This document shows positions 32,797 to 40,744 of a DNA stretch of 54,423 bases, piece after piece (the stretch's first letter is position 1; each line of letters begins with the position of its first letter). Origin of the DNA: Spirochaetia bacterium (lineage in GTDB: Bacteria; Spirochaetota; Spirochaetia; CADAEX01). The notes below the pieces were generated by a model, which saw only the letters and a program-made list of their open reading frames with translations, was not told the DNA's origin and did no database searches. The stretch covers positions 1-54,423 of the forward strand of contig JAKSTW010000011.1 of NCBI GenBank assembly GCA_024402405.1, read 5' to 3'. The position numbers and the translations under genes were made by a program.

Positions 32797-34866
32797 ATGG
32801 AAGAAGAAATTACAGGTCTTATGACGCAACTGGTTCTGCAAATTGGTGTAATTATTTTCTCTGTAAGATTTCTTGGCAAACTGACAGAAAAAATAGGAAT
32901 TCCTTCAGTAATAGGTGAGCTTCTGGCCGGTGTCATTATCGGTCCATATGCATTGGGTGCCATTCCGTTGCCTGGATTTCCTAACGGACTTTTTCCTGTC
33001 CATTCGCTGAATCTTGCAGTGACTCCGGAATTGTACGGTTTTGCAATGCTGGCCTCTGTCATTCTTTTGTTTTCATCAGGTCTTGAGACTGACCTTGGAC
33101 TTTTCATCAGATATTCCGTGGCTGGCGGCGGTATCGGTATCAGCGGTGTAGTATTTTCATTCCTTTTCGGTGACATAACAGCTATGCTGCTTCTGAATGC
33201 CGGATTTATGGATCTTCGCTGTCTTTTCTTCGGTATCATGTCTACTGCCACATCTGTCGGTATCACAGCCAGGATACTGTCAGACAGGAGAAAGATGAAC
33301 ACTCCTGAGGGTGTCACTATAATCGCGGCAGCGGTTTTTGATGATGTACTGGGTATCATCCTGCTGGCAGTTGTCATGGGTATTGCTGCAGTTGTGAACG
33401 GAAAGGCAGGACATACCATAAGCACAGGGGCAATTGTCGGAATTGCTGCCAGAGCTTTTGGAATATGGCTGGGATTCACAGCGCTGGGACTTATTTTTTC
33501 AAAAAAAATTGCCTGGCTGCTGAAACGGTTCAAAAATTCTTATGATTTCTCCATCTGTTCTCTGGGTATCGCACTGATCCTTGCCGGTTTCTTTGAGAAG
33601 CAGGGAATGGCTATGATCATCGGTGCCTACATAGCCGGTCTCTCACTTTCCAATACTGATATTGCTGCTGTCATCCATGAGAATATCGTGGGACTTTATG
33701 ATTTCTTCGTTCCTATTTTCTTTGCGGTCATGGGTATGATGGTAAATGTCTCCAAGCTGTGCAGCCGGGATATTCTGATCTTCGGAGGAATATACACACT
33801 GACATGTATCCTGTCAAAAGTCATTGGATGCGGTATTCCGGCCATGTTCCTTGGATTCAATCTCCATGGTGCTCTGAGAATCGGAAGCGGAATGGTTCCT
33901 CGTGGTGAGGTTGCACTGATCATTGCCGGTATCGGACTTACATCAGGTATTCTTGATGAACAGCTTTTCGGTGTCATTATCATGATGACACTGATGACAA
34001 CCATAGTGGCTCCTCCACTTCTTAATTTTTTCCTGAATATGGCTGCCATGGGTACAAAGAAAACACAGAAGACATCTGATACTGTCTCTTATTCATGGGA
34101 TTTTAAATCCGATGAGATAGCCGGACTTGTCAATTATATGTTCCTGAAGACTCTGAAGAATGATGGATTTTTCATCACATCCATTGATGATGAGATTTCC
34201 ACTGCGAGAATGAATAAAAACTTTCTGACAATAAAAGAAAATGGGGCTCATATTACGGTAGAGGCAGCTGTGGATAATCTGTGTCTGGCCAAAACTGCCA
34301 TGTATGAGGTCATGCTCAAATTCATTGATTCTGAGCGTCCTGCCAATAAGACTGTATTTCAGGAAGTCAAGCAGAATATTGCCCATGGTGATAATAAGAT
34401 CGATGTCTCTGTACTTAGAGGCAGACTGTCTGAGAATACAATATCTCTGGAACTCCATGGCGACACGAAGGAAGATGTTCTGAAGGAGATGGTGCTGGTC
34501 ATGTGCAACTCCGGTGTGGTATGTAACTGGAGACAGCTGCTGGCCGATATAAATATGCGGGAGAATATGATGAGTACCGGTATGGAGATGGGAGTCGCAT
34601 TCCCTCATGCCAGATCCAGCGGAGTCAATGATCTCTGTGTCGCAATTGGTGTCAAGAAAGAGGGAGTTGATTTCAAATCCATTGATGGTGAGCCTGCCAG
34701 AATATTTGTTTTGATAGTGGCTCCGAAGGACAGTTCTGTACCTCATCTGCAGGTTCTCAGCACATTGTCCGGTATACTCCGTGATGCTGATATCAGGAAA
34801 AAGATCCTTGCTGCTGAGCATGCTGATGAGATACTCGGTGCTTTCAGGGATTTTAATATCAGATGA
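32797..34866 (+). CDS. CPA2 cation/proton antiporter fused to PTS EIIA domain
   Basis: A 689-aa fusion. Residues 1-415 form a polytopic Kef/NapA-type antiporter with about 12-13 hydrophobic segments and the paired aspartates Asp182-Asp183 (FDDVLG), a mark of electrogenic Na+/H+ exchangers. A middle region follows (about 430-560). Residues 565-689 are a PTS EIIA domain of the fructose/Ntr type, with the phosphorylatable His604 in GVAFPHARS and a PHLQVLSTL segment. The EIIA part suggests that PTS phosphorylation controls ion transport. ptsI is in this window; HPr is not seen. TAGGAG lies 8-9 nt upstream of the ATG. Known as an architecture in some gut bacteria, to my recollection; control by PTS is inference. 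Confidence 0.9.
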   Translation: MEEEITGLMTQLVLQIGVIIFSVRFLGKLTEKIGIPSVIGELLAGVIIGPYALGAIPLPGFPNGLFPVHSLNLAVTPELYGFAMLASVILLFSSGLETDLGLFIRYSVAGGGIGISGVVFSFLFGDITAMLLLNAGFMDLRCLFFGIMSTATSVGITARILSDRRKMNTPEGVTIIAAAVFDDVLGIILLAVVMGIAAVVNGKAGHTISTGAIVGIAARAFGIWLGFTALGLIFSKKIAWLLKRFKNSYDFSICSLGIALILAGFFEKQGMAMIIGAYIAGLSLSNTDIAAVIHENIVGLYDFFVPIFFAVMGMMVNVSKLCSRDILIFGGIYTLTCILSKVIGCGIPAMFLGFNLHGALRIGSGMVPRGEVALIIAGIGLTSGILDEQLFGVIIMMTLMTTIVAPPLLNFFLNMAAMGTKKTQKTSDTVSYSWDFKSDEIAGLVNYMFLKTLKNDGFFITSIDDEISTARMNKNFLTIKENGAHITVEAAVDNLCLAKTAMYEVMLKFIDSERPANKTVFQEVKQNIAHGDNKIDVSVLRGRLSENTISLELHGDTKEDVLKEMVLVMCNSGVVCNWRQLLADINMRENMMSTGMEMGVAFPHARSSGVNDLCVAIGVKKEGVDFKSIDGEPARIFVLIVAPKDSSVPHLQVLSTLSGILRDADIRKKILAAEHADEILGAFRDFNIR

Positions 34867-34869
34867 TAT

Positions 34870-36195
34870 ATGGAAAAGCCATATGCTCTTCTGATCGCAC
34901 CTCCTGTCTATGATTTTGCATTATATGATCTGTTCCTCAAGCCTTATGCTCTCCTGAAGATCGGCAGATGGCTGGAACTGAACGGATGGCAGGTGTCGCT
35001 TCTAAACTGTCTGGATTATTCAGACCAGGAGACTTTGGCTGTTTCCAAAAAGCTCCGGAGAAAACCTGACGGAACAGGCAAATTCTTCAAGACTTTCTCA
35101 AAAAATCCACCATGCCTGGATGGTGTCGGAAAGTATCTTTCCCGTTATGGCATATCCAGGGAGAGCTTCAGTCATAGACTTTCAGAATGCAGGAGACCTG
35201 ATATTGTTCTAATCGCATCGGGGATGACATATTGGTATTACGGTGTGATCGAGGCTGTGGAGGCTGTGCGCCGGCAGTGGGGGCCTGTTCCTGTGGCTGT
35301 AGGTGGAATATATGCTACACTTATGACTGAACACTGCAGGAATGTCAGCGGTGCTGATTTTGTCATAAAGGGCGATGCACAGAGTGAGACAGGACTGAAT
35401 CAGATTTTCAGAAAACTGGATTTGCCTGAATGTGATGTGCCGTGGAACGATGATATGCTGGTGCATCCTGTGCTGAGGGATGCGGCGGTACTCAGAATGA
35501 ACAGAGGCTGTCCATGTCATTGCAGCTACTGTGCCTCTAGGCAGATAAGCTCATTTGAGAAAGGTTCTCCTGAGCTGGCTTTTGCTCTGATGGAGAAGAT
35601 ACACAGACAGCTGGGCACTGTAAACTTTGCATTTTATGATGATGCCATTCTGGTGAAGAAAGAGGAAGTGTTCATTCCTTTTCTAAGAATGGTGGAGAGA
35701 TCAGGTTATAAATTCAATTTCTATCTCCCTAATGCCCTGCATCTGGACCGGCTTGATCCTGACACTGCTGCTCTTATGGTCAGGTGCGGATTCCGGGAGA
35801 TACGCATAGGATTTGAAAGCTCTGATATCCGATTCCATGACCAGAATGACAGGAAACTGGATCTTCAGACTTTCCCGGAGAAAGTTGATATGCTGTTCAG
35901 ATGCGGATTTTCCAAGGAAAATATCGGTATCTATGTTCTGGCAGGGCTGCCAGGGCAGTATGCCGGAGAGGTGGAGGATTCACTGCATTATCTGGCAGAG
36001 TATGGCCTCCGCGGCAATATAGCTGAGTACTCAACTGTTCCTGGAACTATCCTCTGGGATGAATGCGTGAGAAAAAGTAAATTTCCTGTGGAAACAGAAC
36101 CTATCTGCCACAATAACTCCATTTTCCCAATGCAGTGGGATGGCTTTACTGTGGCAGATATGGAAAGACTCAAACGGCTGTCCAAGACATTGTGA
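34870..36195 (+). CDS. Radical SAM protein with B12-binding-like N-terminus
   Basis: A 441-aa protein. The radical SAM cluster motif is CPCHCSYC (CX3CX2C, near residue 215), and the barrel continues with FYDDAILVKKEE, IRIGFES and VLAGLPGQ. The N-terminal 190 residues are Rossmann-like (DIVLIASGMT, VAVGGIYATL), as in cobalamin-dependent radical SAM enzymes, but the DxHxxG cobalamin motif is absent. The reaction is unknown. It starts 3 bp after the antiporter stop without a clear ribosome binding site, so it may be translationally coupled. It converges on pepF with an 8-bp gap. Confidence 0.82.
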   Translation: MEKPYALLIAPPVYDFALYDLFLKPYALLKIGRWLELNGWQVSLLNCLDYSDQETLAVSKKLRRKPDGTGKFFKTFSKNPPCLDGVGKYLSRYGISRESFSHRLSECRRPDIVLIASGMTYWYYGVIEAVEAVRRQWGPVPVAVGGIYATLMTEHCRNVSGADFVIKGDAQSETGLNQIFRKLDLPECDVPWNDDMLVHPVLRDAAVLRMNRGCPCHCSYCASRQISSFEKGSPELAFALMEKIHRQLGTVNFAFYDDAILVKKEEVFIPFLRMVERSGYKFNFYLPNALHLDRLDPDTAALMVRCGFREIRIGFESSDIRFHDQNDRKLDLQTFPEKVDMLFRCGFSKENIGIYVLAGLPGQYAGEVEDSLHYLAEYGLRGNIAEYSTVPGTILWDECVRKSKFPVETEPICHNNSIFPMQWDGFTVADMERLKRLSKTL

Positions 36196-36203
36196 CCGTA
36201 TTG

Positions 36204-38021
36204 TTATTTCTGTGAGTCATTGCAGAATGAATCTATCATGTTTGTAATGAACTTCATGCTTTTCTGGAAAAATTCCTTTGACTCCACATCCAGTCCTGCG
36301 ATCATGGCCACATCTTTTATATCTTTGCGGCCTGTCATTTTAAGCATCTCTTTATAGATCTCAGGGAACTTTTCAGGGTCTTCCATATATTTCTGATATA
36401 ATGCTATTGAGAAAAGCTGTCCGAAAGCATACGGATAATTGTAGAATCCCAGGTCCGGATTGTAATAATGGCATTTCACAGCCCACATATATTCATGAAG
36501 ATTGTTGGAATCCAGTGCATCACCATAGGTCTGTTTCTGGGCTTCTGTCATAAGGATCGAGAATTCCTGCGGTGTAAGATTTCCCTGCCCGATTTTGTCG
36601 AACACATTCTTCTCGAAATAATATCTGCACAGAATATCCACTATTACCTGAGTCACTTCCTGAAGGAAGATCTCTGTGAGGTATAATTTTTCAAATCCCT
36701 CGGCCTTGTTTATGGCCTTGTTGAAGATCAGTGTCTCTGAGAAGATCGATGCTGTCTCAGCCAGTGTCATCGGATATGCTCTTGCAATGGCACCCTCATC
36801 TTTCAGCAGGTGATGGTGATAGGCATGTCCCAGCTCATGGGCTACTGTGGAAACTGCAGAGAATGTGAATCCGTAGTTGCAGAGTACTCTTGATTCGCCG
36901 GCCAGCGGAAATGATGTACAGTATGCTCCGCCAGTCTTGCCATGACGCGGCATTGCATCTATCCATTCGTTTTTGAATGCGTTTTTGGCAAAGCGTCCCA
37001 TGTCAGGAGAGAATTCAGCAAAATTGTCTGATATGAATTTTTTTGCCGCACTGTAGCTCCATTTCTTTATCTTGCATCCGGTCTTTGTGATTGGTGCGAA
37101 AAGATCATAGAAGGCAAGTTTCTTGACTCCGATAAGCTCTGCTTTTCTGTTCAGATATTTTCTGAAGGCAGGCAGTGATTCCTCCATGACCTGGAGCATC
37201 ATATTCAGTGTCTGCTCTGACATCCTGGACTGGAACAGTGTTTTCTCAATAGGTGATTTCCATCCGCGTCTGGTATCCAGTACGAATGCAGTCTTTTTGA
37301 CTCCGTTCAGTGCATAAGCCAGGGGGGTCTCCATTTTCCTCCAGGCTTTTATCTCCTTTGAATAGGCTCTCTTTCTGACAGATCTGCTGCTGTCATAAGC
37401 CATGTTGCGGAGCTCATTGACAGTCCTGATATCTTTCACATTTCCGGATTTCTTTCCCCAGTTGCATTCAAGCTCTGCAGATACTGCCTCCTGAAGTCTT
37501 CCCCATGCCTGACCACCTGCATTGCTCAGCTCTTCTGCAAGTCTTTCTTCCGGGTCTGACATCCGGTGCTGTGCCTCAATAAGCGCCTCATTTATATAGA
37601 GCTGATATCCTGACAGATATTCACTCTCTGACAGGATCTGAGGTATATAAGGTTTGAGTTTGCTGATCTGTTTCATGAACAGAAGTTCTGTCTCTGTCAT
37701 CTGCAGTCTGTAGTTCTCAAGCCTGTCAAGTTCTTTCAGAACAATAGAATTTCCTGTTTCAGTGGAAAAAATAGCATAGATATAAGAATAGAGATTCTCA
37801 TATATGTCCTGTTCCTTTTCTATGAGCCTGATCACATTTTCCAGGTAGGATGTTCTTTTGTCTGCTTTGATGATTCTGGTGGCAAGGAGCTTTTTCAGTT
37901 CCTCACCTGTTGTTTTTAAAAGTTCGATGTCATTTTTATATGCATCGTCATTGAAGTTTTTGTAGATTGCTTCCAGATTCCATGTTGGAAGCTGTTTTTT
38001 CATTGAAAATTCTGATAACAT
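36204..38021 (-). CDS. pepF: Oligoendopeptidase F (M3 family metallopeptidase)
   Basis: A 605-aa cytoplasmic zinc peptidase that degrades oligopeptides. The zinc motif HELGHAYHHH begins at His395, with the third ligand in the downstream SIFSETLIF (Glu). The N-terminal helical domain (residues 20-190) and length match PepF. Two starts are possible, ATG 38021 and ATG 38003; neither has a ribosome binding site. 38021 is chosen because the -10 of a good promoter ends 6 nt upstream, which implies a leaderless mRNA. Confidence 0.94.
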   Translation of the reverse strand: MLSEFSMKKQLPTWNLEAIYKNFNDDAYKNDIELLKTTGEELKKLLATRIIKADKRTSYLENVIRLIEKEQDIYENLYSYIYAIFSTETGNSIVLKELDRLENYRLQMTETELLFMKQISKLKPYIPQILSESEYLSGYQLYINEALIEAQHRMSDPEERLAEELSNAGGQAWGRLQEAVSAELECNWGKKSGNVKDIRTVNELRNMAYDSSRSVRKRAYSKEIKAWRKMETPLAYALNGVKKTAFVLDTRRGWKSPIEKTLFQSRMSEQTLNMMLQVMEESLPAFRKYLNRKAELIGVKKLAFYDLFAPITKTGCKIKKWSYSAAKKFISDNFAEFSPDMGRFAKNAFKNEWIDAMPRHGKTGGAYCTSFPLAGESRVLCNYGFTFSAVSTVAHELGHAYHHHLLKDEGAIARAYPMTLAETASIFSETLIFNKAINKAEGFEKLYLTEIFLQEVTQVIVDILCRYYFEKNVFDKIGQGNLTPQEFSILMTEAQKQTYGDALDSNNLHEYMWAVKCHYYNPDLGFYNYPYAFGQLFSIALYQKYMEDPEKFPEIYKEMLKMTGRKDIKDVAMIAGLDVESKEFFQKSMKFITNMIDSFCNDSQK

Positions 38022-38027
38022 ATTAAT

Positions 38028-38056
38028 AAAATAATTGTTTAATGTTTTTTGTTCAA
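38028..38056 (-). promoter_or_regulatory. Promoter of pepF, leaderless arrangement
   Basis: Minus strand: TTGAAC (38056-38051), 17-nt spacer, TATTTT (38033-38028), 6 nt to ATG 38021. Confidence 0.5.
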
Positions 38057-38076
38057 TAATGATGTTTTTTTATAGA

Positions 38077-38106
38077 TAAAAAAAGCGGAGCTGTCTGGCT
38101 CCGCTT
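38077..38106 (-). terminator. Rho-independent terminator of DUF1508 gene
   Basis: Read on the minus strand: perfect 9-bp stem AAGCGGAGC / GCTCCGCTT with a 6-nt loop (38083-38106), followed by a T-run. It begins 9 bp after the stop of the DUF1508 gene. Confidence 0.9.
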
Positions 38107-38114
38107 CTGTGTTT

Positions 38115-38489
38115 TTATTCTTCTATTTTTTCTATCGGTGCATCAGGTGCATTGCGGCGGATAGAGTCGATTCCCTTGAGACATGAAGGTTTTGCCTTGT
38201 AGCCCTGTCCGACTGCAATGATCTCTCCATTGCGGGCTTTCAGACGGAAACGGAATTCTCCGGCATTGTCAGTGTAGACCTCGAATTTTGGATTTGTAAC
38301 TGTCTCGAAATTCTCAACTGTCTGATCTTCAAGCTTTGCGATGACTGCATTTTTCTTGATGCTTTCAATGCCGCCCATACATGCTGCTTCTGATGCATAG
38401 ACCTGGCTCTTGAGGATAATTTCTCCATTACCAGCCTTCAGGTTGAATACAAGACCGGATTTTCCATTTTTGACAACAAATTTGCCCAT
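38115..38489 (-). CDS. DUF1508 (YegP-like) protein, two repeats
   Basis: A 124-aa small cytoplasmic protein made of two tandem DUF1508 repeats of about 55 residues. Repeat 1 has GLVFNLKAGNGEIILKSQVY and repeat 2 has FRFRLKARNGEIIAVGQGY; each ends in the helix motif GIxSIxxNA. Repeats are alike in length and spacing. The family is widespread (YegP in E. coli) and of unknown biochemical function. A GAGGTG precedes the ATG, and the gene is followed by its own terminator, so it is probably monocistronic. Confidence 0.88.
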   Translation of the reverse strand: MGKFVVKNGKSGLVFNLKAGNGEIILKSQVYASEAACMGGIESIKKNAVIAKLEDQTVENFETVTNPKFEVYTDNAGEFRFRLKARNGEIIAVGQGYKAKPSCLKGIDSIRRNAPDAPIEKIEE

Positions 38490-38633
38490 TTACAACACCT
38501 CATTATTATTATGATTATTTTGCAAATTATAACATGGCTGTGTGTGATTCGCAATAATTTATTCAGATACTTCAATGAAAAAATGGATATATGTTATCGA
38601 TATGGTGTATGGAAATATAAATTTGTCAGGGTG

Positions 38634-38663
38634 AATAAAAAAAGCAGGACCGAAGTCCTGCTT
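38634..38663 (-). terminator. Rho-independent terminator of aquaporin operon
   Basis: Read on the minus strand: perfect 9-bp stem AAGCAGGAC / GTCCTGCTT with loop TTCG on that strand (38642-38663), followed by a T-run. It ends the unit that contains the 75-aa small protein and the aquaporin. Confidence 0.9.
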
Positions 38664-38686
38664 GCTGATCCAAAAAGCTGAATCAA

Positions 38687-38914
38687 TTATTTCTTGCCGA
38701 AAAGTCCGCCCAGATTTCCAAGAACGGAGCTGGCTGCGCTCATTGCCATTTTGGCCTTTACGCCGTCGACCAGACTGCTCATTGTGTCATTAGGAAGGCT
38801 GATGCCTACCAGCTGTTTTACAACAGATACAGGATCTGTCTTGAACTTTGCAAGAAGTGACTTGTCTGCCATGAGCTTTGCAACGATTTCTTCAATTTTT
38901 GCTTTGATGTCCAT
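38687..38914 (-). CDS. Small leader-peptide-like protein of unknown function
   Basis: A 75-aa protein. The N-terminal 50 residues are helical and charged (MDIKAKIEEIVAKLMADKSL, FKTDPVSVVKQLVGISLP). The phrase DPxxVVKxLxGIxLP recalls the leader part of nitrile-hydratase/Nif11-like RiPP precursors. The C-terminal part is Ala, Ser and Gly rich and ends in GNLGGLFGKK. No maturation enzyme is close by, so a RiPP role is speculative. It follows the aquaporin by 11 bp and ends at a strong terminator. A GGAG precedes the ATG (TAAGGAGAAAAAC). Confidence 0.8.
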   Translation of the reverse strand: MDIKAKIEEIVAKLMADKSLLAKFKTDPVSVVKQLVGISLPNDTMSSLVDGVKAKMAMSAASSVLGNLGGLFGKK

Positions 38915-38925
38915 TGTTTTTCTCC

Positions 38926-39612
38926 TTATTTCTCAAGAAATTTATATACAGCTGCAGCCAGAGCTCCGCCAGCCAGAGGACCCACGATGAATACCCAGAG
39001 GCATGAGAGTGGGGCAGGGTTGCCGGAAATTGCAGCTATAAGTGCAGGGCCGATACTGCGGGCAGGGTTTACAGATGTGCCTGTAAGACCGATTCCCAGA
39101 ATGTGGACCAGAACCAGTGTCAGACCGATGACAAGGCCAGCAAAGGAGCCGTGACCTGCTTTGGAAGATGTGACACCCAGAATTGCCATGACGAAGATGA
39201 ATGTGAGTACGATCTCGACCAGAAGACCTGCTGCTGCATTTCCATTGACTCCTGCGAGACCATTGGAACCGAAACCGCCTGTCATGTCAGTCACTCCGCC
39301 AAGTCCGAAGATAGCAGCCAGAATGACAGCTCCTGCGATCGCACCAAGAACCTGTGAGATGATATATCCTGCGAAATCTTTTGTCTTCATACCGCCGCTG
39401 AGGAGCACACCGATGGAGACTGCCGGATTGATATGGCAGCCTGAGATATTGCCGATGGAATATGCCATTGCGACAATAACAAGACCAAAGGCCAGTGCTG
39501 TAAGCAGATAGCCTGAGCCGCTGGCAGCATCACAGCCTACCAGCATTGCAGTTCCGCATCCAAGGGTGACAAGGACTGCTGTACCGATAAATTCAGAAAT
39601 GTATTTTTTCAA
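38926..39612 (-). CDS. aqpZ: Aquaporin, MIP family (AqpZ-like)
   Basis: A 228-aa membrane channel with six hydrophobic segments and two half-helix NPA motifs, SGCHINPAVS (near residue 62) and GTSVNPARSIG (near residue 178). SVNPARS without the Asp of glycerol facilitators favours a water channel of the AqpZ type. The start codon is read as TTG at 39612, preceded by GGGGGAAG. The small-protein gene follows 11 bp downstream, so they are likely co-transcribed. Confidence 0.9.
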   Translation of the reverse strand: MKKYISEFIGTAVLVTLGCGTAMLVGCDAASGSGYLLTALAFGLVIVAMAYSIGNISGCHINPAVSIGVLLSGGMKTKDFAGYIISQVLGAIAGAVILAAIFGLGGVTDMTGGFGSNGLAGVNGNAAAGLLVEIVLTFIFVMAILGVTSSKAGHGSFAGLVIGLTLVLVHILGIGLTGTSVNPARSIGPALIAAISGNPAPLSCLWVFIVGPLAGGALAAAVYKFLEK

Positions 39613-39684
39613 AATAACTTCCCCCTTAGAAAGAATTTTAGAAAATAATATTATTATTGTGATAATTATTCAAGAAAAAAATAA

Positions 39685-39718
39685 AAAAGGGAAGACAAAA
39701 CTGTCTCCCCTTTTTTAT
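39685..39718 (-). terminator. Rho-independent terminator of perR-rubrerythrin operon
   Basis: On the minus strand: GGGGAGAC, loop AGTTTT, GTCTTCCC (one G-U pair), flanked by A and T runs. It lies 22 bp after the rubrerythrin stop and before the aquaporin gene. Confidence 0.85.
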
Positions 39719-39740
39719 TGTGATCTATGGCAGTGTTGGA

Positions 39741-40286
39741 TCAGCCGAAATATCTCTTCAGCAGACCTGCAAGTGCTTTTCCGTGGCGTGCCTCATCCTT
39801 GGCCATCTCATGAACTGTGTCATGAATTGCATCCAGGTTTGCAGCCTTTGCTCTGTTTGCCAGATCTGTCTTGCCCAGTGTGGCTCCGTTCTCTGCATCG
39901 ACTCTCATCTGAAGGTTCTTCTTTGTGCTGTCTGTCACAACTTCTCCCAGAAGTTCTGCAAACTTTGCCGCATGTTCAGCTTCCTCATAAGCTGCTTTTT
40001 CCCAGTAGAGACCGATCTCAGGATATCCCTCTCTGTGTGCAACTCTTGCCATTGCCAGATACATACCTACCTCGCAGCACTCACCGTTGAAGTTTGCTCT
40101 GAGGTCTCTGATGATGTCCTCGCTGGCACCTTTTGCGATTCCTACGATATGTTCTGCAGCCCATGTCATTTCCTTCTGCTCAGTGAATTTTGAAGCAGGA
40201 GCCTTGCATACAGGACACTTGAAATCAGCAGGAAGAGAATCTCCCTCGTAAACATAACCACATACCATACAAACGAATTTAGCCAT
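39741..40286 (-). CDS. Reverse-type rubrerythrin
   Basis: A 181-aa peroxide-detoxifying diiron protein. Here the rubredoxin domain is N-terminal (Cys6, Cys9, Cys24, Cys27: CMVCG and CPVC), the reverse of classical rubrerythrin. A four-helix ferritin-like domain follows with ExxH-type ligands in EEAEHAAKF and [10 protein letters not shown]. The same order is known in clostridia as reverse rubrerythrin. AGGAGGG lies just upstream, inside the end of the regulator gene, with an 8-bp gene overlap. Regulator and target thus share one transcript. Confidence 0.92.
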   Translation of the reverse strand: MAKFVCMVCGYVYEGDSLPADFKCPVCKAPASKFTEQKEMTWAAEHIVGIAKGASEDIIRDLRANFNGECCEVGMYLAMARVAHREGYPEIGLYWEKAAYEEAEHAAKFAELLGEVVTDSTKKNLQMRVDAENGATLGKTDLANRAKAANLDAIHDTVHEMAKDEARHGKALAGLLKRYFG

Positions 40287-40674
40287 TTTTCCCTCCTAAT
40301 TTTTCTCTGCAGTTTCTGCAGATACCTTCCAGTGTTACAGTCAGATGACTGCATTCAATGCCTGTCTGGTGCAGCACATCATCCTTCAGCTTCCCGAAAT
40401 CATAGCTGTAGTCAGCAGCCATGCCGCAGAAAGTGCAGATTATATGATGGTGCGGGGTGGTGTTCCCATCAAAGCGGTCAGCTCCGCCAGGGACAGCGAC
40501 TTTTCTGATCGCACCGGACTGAGAGAGAAGATTCAGGTTTCTGTATACAGTTCCCAGGCTTATTGTGGGATCCTGCGCGTGGACAAGGGCATACACCTCA
40601 TCTGCTGTGGGATGTATGAGATTTGTCTGAACCGTTTTCAATATCAGCTCTCTCTGCCTTGAATATCTGGTCAT
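40279..40674 (-). CDS. perR: Fur-family regulator, PerR-like
   Basis: A 131-aa metalloregulator. The winged-helix domain (residues 1-75) contains [11 protein letters not shown] and [11 protein letters not shown] (recognition helix). The second half has the [10 protein letters not shown] metal region and the two CxxC pairs (CTFC and CRNC) of the structural zinc site. Linkage to rubrerythrin, an 8-bp overlap, argues for PerR (peroxide sensing) rather than Fur or Zur. A 21-bp perfect palindrome lies 11 bp upstream of the ATG, fitting autoregulation. AAGGAA precedes the start. Confidence 0.9.
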   Translation of the reverse strand: MTRYSRQRELILKTVQTNLIHPTADEVYALVHAQDPTISLGTVYRNLNLLSQSGAIRKVAVPGGADRFDGNTTPHHHIICTFCGMAADYSYDFGKLKDDVLHQTGIECSHLTVTLEGICRNCREKLGGKNG

Positions 40675-40684
40675 CTGATTTCCT

Positions 40685-40705
40685 TAATAGTAATTATTAC
40701 TATTA
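40685..40705. promoter_or_regulatory. Putative PerR operator (21-bp perfect palindrome)
   Basis: Two perfect half-sites, TAATAGTAAT and its reverse complement, around a central T. It lies immediately before the ATG of the Fur-family gene at 40674, like PerR/Fur boxes, which are AT-rich 7-1-7 type palindromes. Confidence 0.75.
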
Positions 40706-40744
40706 TTAGTATAAGCATATTACAGTTTTTGTCAACATCCTGGA

